A DNA stretch of 64,000 bases from Gammaproteobacteria bacterium (GCA_030428835.1 JAUIEP010000002.1:1-64000); one strand, 5' to 3'; counted from the first letter of the stretch, positions 34,727 through 43,622 are shown. A program made the numbers and translations. The notes: a model not told the origin generated them from the sequence alone.

Positions 34727-35728
34727 TCAATAGCGCCACAGGGTATCGTTCAGGCGGTTGTGCAACATGCGTCCCACGGTGAAGGCCGTGGGGACGCTGA
34801 GGTAGCTTTCGCTCTTTTCCGAGGCCGTCCAGGCCGCCACCCGACTGCCGAAATCCGCCGACACGAAATCGTCCGGGTGATCCCGTAAAAACTCACACAA
34901 CGCCTCCAGCCGTCGCTGGTTGACGCGGTTGCGCGTGAGTTCGGTGTAGCGGAAGTTGCGTTTCTTGAAGAACTCGAAGGGGTGGGTGAGGATCACCACG
35001 TTCTCCACGCCCGCCCGGCGCGCCTTCCACAGCAGGTGGCGCATTTCCGGCCATGAGCAGCTGGTGATCTGCAGGGATTTACGGCGCGTGCGGCCAGCGA
35101 TGTTCAGGTCGCGGTACGTGAATACCGGCAACTCGGTCACGCCGTGGATGCGGTGCCGGCCCGCGTGGAACTGCAGGTGGGGCTCACTCGGCTCGAACAC
35201 ACCGAGCGCTAGATTGGAACCGAGGGGGATGCCCAGGGACTGCATGACGCGAAAGACAGTCTCGTCCGTGACGAGGCTGCCCGTGCGTATGGCGTCGGGA
35301 CGCCTGTTCGCCCAGCGTTGGAAGACGTCGACACAGAGGCTGAACGCGGCGTGCAATTCCTCGAAACTGCGCGCGCTGCAGTAGTCATTGCGGGCGAACT
35401 GCCGGAACTGATCGCCCTCGCCGAAGGTCAGCCAGATCGGGTGTACGTGCAGCTGCGTGTCCTGTCCCGCGGCGATTATCTTCTGCATGACGCTGCGCAT
35501 CGGTTCGTCGCCGAAGTGAAAGTAGTTGGCGCACTCCACGAAGAAGGTGGCGTCGGTGCCGTAGCGCTCGAAGGTCTCGAGCAGGAAACCGAGTCCCTCG
35601 TCGCGCCCGTTGACCGTACCGTAGACCACGGGCTCCGCGACCGGCGGGTAGGCCTCGGGGTTGTCGAAGTAACCCGCGATACTGAACTCGGTATCGATGG
35701 TGATGGACACTTCGAGCGGGGTATTCAC
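34727..35728 (-). CDS. Polysaccharide deacetylase-like protein (NodB-related)
   Basis: This 333-residue protein has VSITIDTEFSIAG near the start, matching the metal-binding aspartate motif of NodB-type deacetylases, and a histidine pair in TQLHVHPIW. TDATFFVECANYFHFG fits the barrel core. There is no signal peptide. It lies 10 bp after an AAC(3)-like gene on the same strand, as the last gene of the reverse-strand acylation module. It differs clearly from the deacetylase at 7488. Confidence 0.72.
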   Translation of the reverse strand: MNTPLEVSITIDTEFSIAGYFDNPEAYPPVAEPVVYGTVNGRDEGLGFLLETFERYGTDATFFVECANYFHFGDEPMRSVMQKIIAAGQDTQLHVHPIWLTFGEGDQFRQFARNDYCSARSFEELHAAFSLCVDVFQRWANRRPDAIRTGSLVTDETVFRVMQSLGIPLGSNLALGVFEPSEPHLQFHAGRHRIHGVTELPVFTYRDLNIAGRTRRKSLQITSCSWPEMRHLLWKARRAGVENVVILTHPFEFFKKRNFRYTELTRNRVNQRRLEALCEFLRDHPDDFVSADFGSRVAAWTASEKSESYLSVPTAFTVGRMLHNRLNDTLWRY

Positions 35729-35738
35729 GCGCGCCTGC

Positions 35739-36638
35739 CTAGGGGTCGTACAGCACGAAGCCGCGCCCGGCCGCGGTCACCAGGACATCGGTAACCTCGC
35801 CGGCGCGCGCGGCGAACATCGGGCAATTGTGGAAGCGCCATTCCCTGAGCTTATCGGGGGGCATCAGCTCGCGCAATTTCCAGATGTTGAAACGCCAGTC
35901 CTGTTGCTTGCCGCCGAGCGTCATCTGGATCGTGCCGTCCTTCTCCACGACGGTCACGGGGATATCCGCGAGTTCGGTTTGCGGCGCGGGCCAGGCGTCG
36001 CCCATGAGGCTCTCGACATGGTGTACCTGGGTCATCACGCCGAAGTTCTTGCCGAGACCGATGATCTGGGCGTTGTGCCGGGCCATGTAGTCGAACGGGG
36101 TATCCGGCCCCATGCCGCTCGGCGCGTGTTCGTGATTGGCGATGAGCTCCTCCGCCCGCGGCCCCAGTGCCGCCACGCGGTACACGGGGTGGCGGCTTTG
36201 CCGTACCCCTTTCGAGCGCCTGAACAGTTCCGTGAGCAGGCCCATCGTGGAAGGGGTGCGGCGCAGGTCGAACCGGGGATTCACCTTAAGCGCCTCGCGC
36301 GCGCCCACGTTCTCTTCCCCGAAATTGAAAGCCGGCATGACCAGCGTGCGCCGCGGACCGCAGTACTCGATCAGTGCCTGGCACAACTCCAGGGCGCTGC
36401 CCTCGTACGTGGGCAGCATGCCGTTGACGGAACTGTGCACCATGAGGATATCCCAGTCGTCGTCGACACGCCGGTCGATCTCTGCAATGAGGTCGGCCGT
36501 GGTGAAGGTGCCGTGAACCAGTTTAAGGAGCGGCGCGGCCCGGGTCTTCAGCTTGAGGTAGCCCATCCGCACCTTGAGGAAATACTCCCAGGGCAGGACC
36601 CGCAGGAGCAGGGAGGAGAGCGACTCCTTCAGGCTCAT
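35739..36638 (-). CDS. AAC(3)-family N-acyltransferase
   Basis: This 299-residue protein of the antibiotic N-acetyltransferase (AAC(3)/YokD) fold has the blocks ILMVHSSVNGMLPTYEGS, TLVMPAFNFGEE and SRHPVYRVAALG...IIGLG. In polysaccharide loci such enzymes acylate amino sugars rather than antibiotics. The ATG at 36638 overlaps the stop of the ACP gene (TAATG), strongly implying that the acyl donor is that carrier protein; this is inference. The long upstream extension in frame overlaps the ACP and was rejected. Confidence 0.8.
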   Translation of the reverse strand: MSLKESLSSLLLRVLPWEYFLKVRMGYLKLKTRAAPLLKLVHGTFTTADLIAEIDRRVDDDWDILMVHSSVNGMLPTYEGSALELCQALIEYCGPRRTLVMPAFNFGEENVGAREALKVNPRFDLRRTPSTMGLLTELFRRSKGVRQSRHPVYRVAALGPRAEELIANHEHAPSGMGPDTPFDYMARHNAQIIGLGKNFGVMTQVHHVESLMGDAWPAPQTELADIPVTVVEKDGTIQMTLGGKQQDWRFNIWKLRELMPPDKLREWRFHNCPMFAARAGEVTDVLVTAAGRGFVLYDP

Positions 36639-36874
36639 TAGCCGGCATTTTCCGCGGCGAGAAACTCGAGGATCGCCGGGACGCTCTGCAGCTCGGCGAA
36701 ATCCTCCACATCCATGTACAGGTCGAACGCCTGTTCCAGCGCCACCATGATATGGACGTGGCCGAGGGAATCCCACTCCTCGATGTCATCCATGGTGACG
36801 GTCTCGGTGATGACCTCCGGTGACACCTGCAGTGTGGTGGCCATGATCTCCCTGAGTTGTTCGAACGCACTCAT
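36638..36874 (-). CDS. Acyl carrier protein, acylation module
   Basis: This 78-residue acidic carrier protein has the phosphopantetheine motif EEWDSLGHVHIM. It lies 2 bp after the FkbH-like gene and overlaps the AAC(3)-like gene by one base. The order FkbH, ACP, acyltransferase suggests loading of a C3 unit on this ACP and its transfer to a sugar. It is distinct from the ACP at 18370. Confidence 0.9.
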   Translation of the reverse strand: MSAFEQLREIMATTLQVSPEVITETVTMDDIEEWDSLGHVHIMVALEQAFDLYMDVEDFAELQSVPAILEFLAAENAG

Positions 36875-36876
36875 GT

Positions 36877-38730
36877 TCAGGCGGGTCCTTCTATGTCGAT
36901 GGGATAGTCGTCAGCGCCGCGCTCGCGCGCGCCCAGTGTGGTCACGTAGAGCCCGTCCTTCGCAGCCGCGAAGCCGTTGTCCGGCAGGAAGGTTGCGACC
37001 AGCGCGTTCTTGCGCGTGGGAATATACTCGGCCTCGAGCTGCTCTATGCCTTCATCGCGCAGGTTGTCAATTATGCGGGACAGGAAGGCCTGCTCCGCGC
37101 GGCGGCCTATGACGCGGCAGGACATGAGGAAGGTGTCCAGCCGCGCGGCGCCCGCGGATTTTTTCACGATCGCCAGGCCGACGATACCGGAGTCGCCAAA
37201 ATTGTCGGCCAGTGAGAAGTGATACACGTTGGCGTCCCCTGCCTGCATGTAGGCGGCGACATCCTGTTCGCTGTAGCGCCTGGTGGTCAGGTTGAACTGG
37301 TTGGTCTTCTGCGTGAGTTGCGCCAGGCGCGGCAGGTGCGCGGCGTCGTCCCGGCCGATCGCCATTTTCATGTTCAGCGACTTCAGGTAATCCTCGACAC
37401 TGCCGCCGGCGGAGGCCATGTCGGCCATCTGCGATTTGCGCTGCGCCTCCTGGCGGTACATGGCCGTCTTGGCGAGGTCCTCCTCGGTGAGGTTCAGTAT
37501 CTGCAGGCGCGGCAGGTGATCGAGGCAGGCGGGTATCTCCACCGGTTTGCCCGGCACCTGCACGACCTCGACCTCCGGCAACGCATGTTGCACCGCGGCG
37601 CACTCGTGGTCCGAGTCGTCGACGAAGATGAACGCATCGAGGCCCAGGTTGAGTTCCCGGGCCAGTTCGCGCAGGTTGTCGGGCTTGGGCGTCCAGTTCA
37701 CGCGCATGGCCGCGAAGTCGTCCTTGCCCAGTAACATGTGCGGGTGGGTGTCCAGCACTTCCATGAAGTCGTCCATGTTGTTCTTGCTGCAGACCGCGAG
37801 CACGAAGCCGCGTTGCTTGAGCGCGAGGATGCGGCGCTGGAAGTCCATGTACGCGGAGCCCGGGTAATCCGGACCGAGCGCGATACCCTGCATGCCGTCC
37901 TCGCCGATAACGCCGCCCCACAGCGTGTTGTCGGCATCCAGCGCGATGACTTTCGCCCGCGTGCGCTTCAGGCTGGCGGCGAGGCTGGTGACCGCGTCCG
38001 CCACGGCGAGGCACGCCTCGGGCGTGAACGGGAACACGGAGGAATACCACAGCCGGGTGTCGAAGAAGTTGTTTGCGCCGACACGGGCGACCAGGACATC
38101 GAGATCCAGAAAGCTGGCGCCGCTGGTGTCGCGCAGGGCGCCGGCGATGGCCGTCTTGGTGTCGCTCCACCAGGCGGCCTCGGAATTGTCAGACATGGCA
38201 TCGTACAGGCCCAGACCCGCCGGCGCCTGGTCCGGCAGCAGCGTCAGCACGATCTGCCCGCCGACCACGCCGCGCAGCATGCCGACGAGATTCCCGAGCG
38301 CCGCCACCGCGGCCTCGCGCAGGTTCGCACGCTGTTCCTTGCCCATCGCCGCCAGCGGCGTTGCCAGGTCCGGGTGCAGGTCCACGGGCCGCAGCAGCAG
38401 CAGGGTGAGATCGGGCTGGTGCCTGCTCAACCCTGACTCGGCCGTGGCCTCCTGCACCGTGACGCCGTAGGGCGCGTGGTAGGTGTCGAGCGCGATGCCG
38501 TTCAGCGCGGCGGCGAAATCGAGCCAGGGATCCAGCAGTTCACTCGTATAGGTGTGCACGATGCCCAGGCGCACGGCTGCGGCATCGGGGTTCAGCGACC
38601 TCACGTGGGCCAGGAGCTTGCCCGCCTGCGGCAGGGTGGGGGTGAACGCGCGGGCGGACAGTTGCTGCTTCAACGCGAGCGGCGACCGGGCGGCCAGGAG
38701 CTTGTCGAGTTGCGCGTCGCCGATTTTCAT
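36877..38730 (-). CDS. FkbH-like HAD-IIIC protein with C-terminal GNAT-type domain
   Basis: This 617-residue protein has an N-terminal SGNH-like region, a HAD domain with IALDADNTLWGGVIGEDG near residue 258 and later VDDSDHECAAV, and a C-terminal GNAT-type region with FNLTTRRYSEQ and SLADNFGDSGIVGLA. FkbH proteins dephosphorylate 1,3-bisphosphoglycerate and place the glyceryl group on an ACP, as in methoxymalonyl-ACP synthesis. The ACP downstream fits this. The start is ATG 38730; a longer in-frame start would add 68 residues not typical of the family. Confidence 0.87.
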   Translation of the reverse strand: MKIGDAQLDKLLAARSPLALKQQLSARAFTPTLPQAGKLLAHVRSLNPDAAAVRLGIVHTYTSELLDPWLDFAAALNGIALDTYHAPYGVTVQEATAESGLSRHQPDLTLLLLRPVDLHPDLATPLAAMGKEQRANLREAAVAALGNLVGMLRGVVGGQIVLTLLPDQAPAGLGLYDAMSDNSEAAWWSDTKTAIAGALRDTSGASFLDLDVLVARVGANNFFDTRLWYSSVFPFTPEACLAVADAVTSLAASLKRTRAKVIALDADNTLWGGVIGEDGMQGIALGPDYPGSAYMDFQRRILALKQRGFVLAVCSKNNMDDFMEVLDTHPHMLLGKDDFAAMRVNWTPKPDNLRELARELNLGLDAFIFVDDSDHECAAVQHALPEVEVVQVPGKPVEIPACLDHLPRLQILNLTEEDLAKTAMYRQEAQRKSQMADMASAGGSVEDYLKSLNMKMAIGRDDAAHLPRLAQLTQKTNQFNLTTRRYSEQDVAAYMQAGDANVYHFSLADNFGDSGIVGLAIVKKSAGAARLDTFLMSCRVIGRRAEQAFLSRIIDNLRDEGIEQLEAEYIPTRKNALVATFLPDNGFAAAKDGLYVTTLGARERGADDYPIDIEGPA

Positions 38731-38969
38731 GGTCGTTGTTGGTAGTTGGCCCCGATGCCGGCCCCCGGTCTGCGGGAGTGTCCAGCCGGCAATCCCCGCC
38801 GTCCTGAACGCCCGTCGAGCGGCAAAAAACACTAGTTTAGCGGGGCCCGCGGGGGCTGTCAGAGAGCCGCCGCAGGAGTGTGATTTGACTCGCAAAAGCG
38901 CCGTGGTTGCTGGTCTGGCAGCGGATTCTAACATAGTATTTCAGGCTACTTGGTGGCGCAGGCGGACCG
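38731..38969. promoter_or_regulatory. Divergent intergenic region between fkbH-like and acyltransferase 3 genes
   Basis: About 240 bp separate two divergent genes. Around 38884 a TTGACT hexamer and around 38929 TCTAACATAGT could belong to a forward promoter, but the spacing between them is too large for a standard sigma-70 pair. Nothing else was recognised. Confidence 0.3.
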
Positions 38970-40076
38970 ATGTCGCGGGCATTTTCCATCTACCTGGACC
39001 TGATCCGGTTCCTCGCAGCGTCGCTTGTCATGCTGTACCACGCGAACTGGATCTTCCGGCCCGGACTCACCATCACCAGCCTCGGTCACGAGGCGGTCGT
39101 GGTCTTTTTCGTACTCTCCGGCTTCGTCATCGCCTATGTCACCGACACGCGCGAGCAGGACTTTCGCGACTTCATGGTGGCGCGCGGCGCGCGCATCTTC
39201 TCGGTTGCCATCCCGGCCATTATTCTCACCGCCGCGCTGGATGCGACCGGTTTCTGGCTAGAACCCGACGTGTACCCGGCGGACTACCGCGCCTGGGACT
39301 TGCCGCTTGTTCGCGTGATCACCTCCGCGCTGTTCCTCAATGAGATCTGGACGCTGGGCATTCAGTTGTTCACCAACGTGCCGTACTGGTCGCTCAACTA
39401 CGAGGTCTGGTACTACGTGCTGTTCGGCGTGCTGCACTTCCTGCGCGGCCGGCGGCGTACGTTGGCGCTCGTACTGCTGTGCCTGTTCCTCGGCCCCAAG
39501 ATCCTGCTGCTGCTGCCGGTGTGGTGGCTCGGTGTGTGGGTGTACCGCAGTGAGCGGCTGCGCAACATTTCCAGCGGCCAGGCCTGGTTGTGTGTTTTGT
39601 TATCGCTGGTCGGAGGCTACTACTACATCGCGCTCAACCTCGGCCAGTTCGGCTGGGACTGGGTGCAGCACACCTTCGGCGTTGAACTGCACCGCCAACT
39701 GTCCTTCAGCCGCCAGTTCGTGACCGACTACTATCTCGGTGCGGTGCTCGCGCTGAACTTCGTGGGGATGCGCATTGTGCTCGCCGGCAAGGACGGCACG
39801 CCGGCCGTCGTCGAGGGGCCCATCCGCTACTTTGCGGGCTCCACATTTTCCATCTACCTGTACCACCAGCCGCTGTTGTGGTTCTACCTCGCCATCTTCT
39901 CCTGGCTGGGAGAGGGCGTGGCGCGGTACCTCCTGATCCTGTCGCTGACCCTCGGTAGCTGCCTGCTGCTGTCCGTGTACACGGAACAGCGCAAGAACGT
40001 GTGGAAGGCGTGGCTCGAGAAGCTGCTGGGAATCGGAGACAGCCTGTACGGCCGCCTGCGCGGCGCCGGCGCCTAG
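38970..40076 (+). CDS. Acyltransferase 3 family membrane protein
   Basis: This 368-residue polytopic protein has the Acyl_transf_3 signature at its start: IYLDLIRFLAASLVMLYHA with the family histidine, then VVVFFVLSGFVIAY. About ten membrane helices follow, and the C-terminal part contains GSTFSIYLYHQPL. Such proteins O-acylate exopolysaccharides or their lipid carriers at the inner membrane. It overlaps the reverse-strand MaoC-SDR gene by 4 bp at the 3' end. Confidence 0.9.
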   Translation: MSRAFSIYLDLIRFLAASLVMLYHANWIFRPGLTITSLGHEAVVVFFVLSGFVIAYVTDTREQDFRDFMVARGARIFSVAIPAIILTAALDATGFWLEPDVYPADYRAWDLPLVRVITSALFLNEIWTLGIQLFTNVPYWSLNYEVWYYVLFGVLHFLRGRRRTLALVLLCLFLGPKILLLLPVWWLGVWVYRSERLRNISSGQAWLCVLLSLVGGYYYIALNLGQFGWDWVQHTFGVELHRQLSFSRQFVTDYYLGAVLALNFVGMRIVLAGKDGTPAVVEGPIRYFAGSTFSIYLYHQPLLWFYLAIFSWLGEGVARYLLILSLTLGSCLLLSVYTEQRKNVWKAWLEKLLGIGDSLYGRLRGAGA

Positions 40077-41515
40077 CCGCCCGGGCAGGTTGCCTGCAGC
40101 ACGGCCGCCACCACGCCCAGGGTCTCCCCCGGCCCCGAGTCATCCACGCCTGAGGTCTGGTCCGTCCGCAGGCGCGGCAGTCGCGGTGCAGCCAGTTGCC
40201 AGTTGCTGTTGGCGCGAATGAATCGCTCCGCGTAAGCCTCCGCCGCGTGCTTGGCGGCGATGTACTCGTCGAAGCCCTTGATGTCCCCGTCGAGAAAAAC
40301 GGAGGAGGGGATAAACAGGTGCATTGCGCGCTCCCGGCCCACCGCCTTGCGCGTGTGCTCGAGCAGCGCGGCAAGCCCGTCGATGTAGAAGCGGCAGAAG
40401 TTCGCATACAATTCACCGTTCCAGCGCCCGCTCTCGCCCTTGTCGATCACGGGCGAGGCGAGGTAGTAGACGTGAGTGATGTCTGCCAGTGCCGCCGCGA
40501 GGTCGTCACCGATGTCGCCGGACAGCACATCGTGATGCAGCACGACGGGTCGCGCGCGTTCGGTCGCAATGTCCGCGGCGACCCGCTCGGCATCGTCGCG
40601 ACCCCGGGCGTAGGTCAGGGTGACCTGCGCGCCCCCGGCGGCCAGTACCTTCGCCATCACCTCGCCGAGGCCGCGCGAGGCGCCGACCAGCAGCGCGCGC
40701 TGCCCTGCGAACGCATCCGCGGGCAGCGCTGCAACCACATCGGCCATGGCGGACTGGTCGGCCGGCACCGCGCGGAAGAATGCCTCGATGCTGCCCTGTA
40801 CATAGGCGTTGCACACGCCCATGACCACGCGGTTGAAGCGTGCGTCCGCCGTGCCCACACTGTAGTGGAGCTGGCTGTTGCTGGCGCCGTCGCCCGCCTC
40901 GATGAACTCGAGTTCGAGATTGGAGTACACCGAGTGCAGTCCGGGGCACTGCATGCCCACGATGCGGGTGGTGGCGAGGATGGAGGCGAGTTGTCGTGCC
41001 GGCAGCTCACTGCTGGCATGAGGGTAGAGCTGCGCGGCGAGTGTTTCGTCCCAGGACAGGTCCGCCGCCGCGGCGAGGCCTGCGCACGTCGTGATGTCGG
41101 GTGCGAGACAGGCGGGTGGTCGGTCGACCGCGGGGCTGAACTGTGGTGCCAGCACGGGACCGCTGTCGGTCGTGGAATACTCGATCTCGATCATTTGGCA
41201 GCGCGCGCCCGCCACGTGCAGTTCCAACCGCGCCTTATTCGCGTCGCCCGCGGCAAGCAGTGTGATGTCCTGCCCCTGGGTGATGGGTTTGGCGTATCTC
41301 ACCTGCAGCCTGGTCAGGGCCGCGCAACCGGGGTTGCGCGCGAGCCACAGGTCGATGGCCCGCAGCGTCCCGCATACGCCGTGAATCAGCGTGTGGCCGA
41401 ACTGGGTCCGCCGCGCCGCCACCGGGTCGAGATGCAGTGGGTTGAAGTCGCCCGAGAGGCGGGCGAAGCGGGCAGACGCATCGGCGCTGATGGTGAAATT
41501 GTCGAGTACCTGCAT
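40073..41515 (-). CDS. MaoC hot-dog + SDR fusion protein
   Basis: This 480-residue protein has an N-terminal MaoC-like hydratase domain with DFNPLHLD at about 22-29 and FGHTLIHGV near 40. A middle region (about 150-265) may be a second hot-dog unit. A C-terminal short-chain dehydrogenase has LLVGASRGLGEVMAK near 278 and the catalytic Y-x-x-x-K in YIAAKHAAEAY near 428. The combination suggests dehydration/hydration plus ketoreduction of an acyl chain on ACP or CoA. It is adjacent to an acyltransferase and near an ACP, so it may tailor the acyl group attached to the polysaccharide. The role is inferred. Confidence 0.8.
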   Translation of the reverse strand: MQVLDNFTISADASARFARLSGDFNPLHLDPVAARRTQFGHTLIHGVCGTLRAIDLWLARNPGCAALTRLQVRYAKPITQGQDITLLAAGDANKARLELHVAGARCQMIEIEYSTTDSGPVLAPQFSPAVDRPPACLAPDITTCAGLAAAADLSWDETLAAQLYPHASSELPARQLASILATTRIVGMQCPGLHSVYSNLELEFIEAGDGASNSQLHYSVGTADARFNRVVMGVCNAYVQGSIEAFFRAVPADQSAMADVVAALPADAFAGQRALLVGASRGLGEVMAKVLAAGGAQVTLTYARGRDDAERVAADIATERARPVVLHHDVLSGDIGDDLAAALADITHVYYLASPVIDKGESGRWNGELYANFCRFYIDGLAALLEHTRKAVGRERAMHLFIPSSVFLDGDIKGFDEYIAAKHAAEAYAERFIRANSNWQLAAPRLPRLRTDQTSGVDDSGPGETLGVVAAVLQATCPGG

Positions 41516-41780
41516 GGCCTTGGTGTTGTTAGTGACGCACGTCCTGCCGGCTACTGTACTCGAAATCGTCTCCGGCGACAGTTATGGCTCCGGTGCCGGG
41601 CGGCTTAGCCGCCGGGCGGGCTGCCGCGTTACCTGTTTTAGGTGCACCCCAAGTCCGCTAGGATGACGCAGTGGTATGGGCGAGCGCTACAGTACGCCGA
41701 CAGTCGCGCTTGTTCTGCCCGCGCAGCGTGCGCCGGCGCAAGCGTTGGGCGCACTTGCAAACCGCATCAGGAGAATAATA
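41516..41780 (+). other. Intergenic region before the lipoprotein gene
   Basis: About 265 bp with no convincing protein. Around 41597-41620 a GC-rich hairpin (GGCGGCTTAGCCGCC) is visible without a T tract. CATCAGGAG at 41764-41772 is the ribosome-binding site for the lipoprotein gene. Confidence 0.3.
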
Positions 41781-42356
41781 ATGACGCGTAACATTCTGAT
41801 TTCTTTATTTTTTATTTGTGCTCTCACCGGGTGCAGCGGCACCTACTACAGTTACAACGGCACTAAATATGGAAGCTCCTCCGCGGCGCTGGAGGCGCAG
41901 GCTTCCTACCTGGGTGACATTGAGAGGCAGGTGGGGCCAAGGAGTGGTACTCCCTATGGGAAGGCATTGGTGCTGACTCCCTCGATGAAGACGTGTAAAG
42001 CGCTTGGCGTACAGCGAACCGGCTCGCCACCGGAAGACCAGGTCCTCTATGTGGCGGCCTCACTTTGTCGCGACTTCGGCGCTTTCGAGGGTTATCTCGG
42101 CGCATCCCGGGTATTTGAGTCCGTGGAATCCCGGTGGGAGGATTTTCCGCAAATCGAAGCGCGCAAAGCCAGCAAAAACTATGATGCGACGATTTACTTT
42201 CACATGAAGTCAGCCCAGGAGAGTGGCTGGTACATGTACCTGCCCGGGTCGAAAAAGCCAATGCCGATCACATTCGACCCCGTGGCCGCGGGAGGCGCGC
42301 CTCGCGTCAACTCGTGGATTGATAGCGTCGTGCGCAACCTGGAAAGCAGCCGATGA
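41781..42356 (+). CDS. Putative lipoprotein
   Basis: This 191-residue protein has a lipoprotein signal peptide: short basic start, hydrophobic ISLFFICALTGC and Cys18 as the lipidated residue. The mature part begins SGTYYSYNGTKYGSSSAALE and shows no domain I recognise. The start ATG 41781 follows a CAGGAG ribosome-binding site, while an upstream in-frame start would bury the signal. It overlaps the next gene by 4 bp (ATGA), suggesting a functional pair. Confidence 0.7.
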   Translation: MTRNILISLFFICALTGCSGTYYSYNGTKYGSSSAALEAQASYLGDIERQVGPRSGTPYGKALVLTPSMKTCKALGVQRTGSPPEDQVLYVAASLCRDFGAFEGYLGASRVFESVESRWEDFPQIEARKASKNYDATIYFHMKSAQESGWYMYLPGSKKPMPITFDPVAAGGAPRVNSWIDSVVRNLESSR

Positions 42357-43123
42357 GGGCCTTGTTACCCTTTGCCACTGTTTTCGCGATGATCTGCTTC
42401 TTCTGCCAGGAGTCGGTCGCGCAACAGGCGTACGGGCAGACGACAGACTACCGTAACAGCTGGCCGAGCCTGGACCTGTGGACGGAGTACACGGTTTTGG
42501 TGGGGGTGTCAGACAAGCGGCCCTATATTTTGAACGGAGACAAGGAGCCTGCTTTTGTCGGCCTGTCGCGCAGTCAACTGGGTATTCCCTACGATATTCT
42601 GACGACGAGCAAGGCGTCTCTCGCAAGCGATCTGGAGCAAGCCCTGGCCAACGGCCTGTTGAACTCGGGCGTACTCGCAGAACGCCTGTCGCAGGAGGGT
42701 GACCGCGAAGGTGACGATGCTGGTACACCGGTGCGTAAACTGATCCTCACACTCTTCGAATGGAAGAGCGACACGTACAGGGATACGACGTTTCACTACG
42801 ATTTTGAACTGCAGGTTTTCACGCCGGACAACCGGGTCGTCTCTAGCCAGCGGTTTGCCAGCAAACGAACGGATTCTTCCGGAATCGATGCCGCCCGAAT
42901 GGTTCTATCCGCGGCCCTGGCCGCGCCGGATATCTTGCATGCCCTCGACTCGGAATTTGTCCCCGGGGAGCCGTCGGGCGCGGTCAGCGCTGACAGTGCG
43001 CCGAAATTGGACGTTGATGGGATCTATGAAGACCTGCTGAAGCTAAAGGAGCTTCTGGACAAGGGCATTATCACCCAGCAAGAATTCGATGAGCAGAAGC
43101 GGGGCGTTCTGGGAGGCCAGTGA
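42353..43123 (+). CDS. Exported SHOCT-domain protein
   Basis: This 256-residue protein has an N-terminal signal peptide (LLPFATVFAMICFFCQESVAQQ). A central domain with LTLFEWKSDTYRDTTFHYDF is of unknown type. The C-terminal SHOCT motif is ...LLKLKELLDKGIITQQEFDEQK. SHOCT segments are short oligomerisation elements at protein ends. It overlaps the lipoprotein gene, so the two are probably co-expressed in the envelope. Confidence 0.7.
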   Translation: MRALLPFATVFAMICFFCQESVAQQAYGQTTDYRNSWPSLDLWTEYTVLVGVSDKRPYILNGDKEPAFVGLSRSQLGIPYDILTTSKASLASDLEQALANGLLNSGVLAERLSQEGDREGDDAGTPVRKLILTLFEWKSDTYRDTTFHYDFELQVFTPDNRVVSSQRFASKRTDSSGIDAARMVLSAALAAPDILHALDSEFVPGEPSGAVSADSAPKLDVDGIYEDLLKLKELLDKGIITQQEFDEQKRGVLGGQ

Positions 43124-43220
43124 TGCGCTTTCCGAGTCCACGACACCAACCCGATGCCCCGGCGGGTTGTTGGCCGGGTAAGACGTCGCCGTATCGATAA
43201 CCCCTGGATAGATGGAATCA

Positions 43221-43307
43221 TGGTATCGGAGGCCGGGCTTGAACCGGCACGCCGTCGCTGGCATTGGATTTTGAATCCGGCGTGTCTACCAATTTCGCCA
43301 CTCCGGT
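43221..43307 (-). tRNA. tRNA-Leu(CAA), degenerate copy (possible pseudo-tRNA)
   Basis: On the reverse strand an 87-nt cloverleaf with encoded CCA can be drawn, with the anticodon loop TTCAAAA (CAA) and a T arm GCCGG-TTCAAGC-CCGGC. Compared with the copy at 47721 it has seven substitutions. They create C-A mismatches at acceptor pair 2-71 and at two pairs of the anticodon stem, and disrupt the variable arm. It may be inactive or poorly charged. Confidence 0.7.
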
Positions 43308-43337
43308 ACGGAGAGGAAGCGGGAGCCAAAAACCGGC
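43221..43337. repeat. Duplicated tRNA-Leu segment, left copy
   Basis: The tRNA and the adjacent 30 bp (ACGGAGAGGAAGCGGGAGCC and beyond) recur at 47721-47837 in the same orientation. Identity in the flank is nearly complete, whereas sequence on the other side of the tRNA differs. The two copies bracket about 4.4 kb of accessory DNA. Confidence 0.8.
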
Positions 43338-43622
43338 CTCCGATCTGCGTGGTGGCGATGATGGAGGCGAACTGCCGCGCGGGGGCAGTGCCCTGCAGGC
43401 GCGTGGCAGGAGCAGGCCCGGGGTCGCAGTTCCTGCACCCGCCAGGGATTCCGCCGGGCGAAGACGGCGGGCGGGATTGCAATCGTGGCGCCAGTTAATT
43501 TAACGTCGGGCGAAACCAACCAGGGGAGCGCCGGACCGTGAGCCGGGCGAACTGCCACCACGTGCCAGGTGGCCTGCATCGCGGCTCAAGTCGGTCCCCG
43601 CCTTCATGCACCCAGGCCTGAC

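Larger units (their letters stand above)
43124..43622. other. Non-coding stretch around the degenerate tRNA-Leu copy
   Basis: About 500 bp without a credible protein gene. It holds the degenerate tRNA-Leu copy (43221-43307) and its duplicated flank to 43337. No clear promoter or terminator was recognised in the rest. Confidence 0.5.

Noticed and set aside
35739-36638. Aminoglycoside resistance gene
   Set aside because: The AAC(3)-type fold is shared by sugar N-acyltransferases; overlap with an ACP and location in a polysaccharide locus make resistance unlikely.
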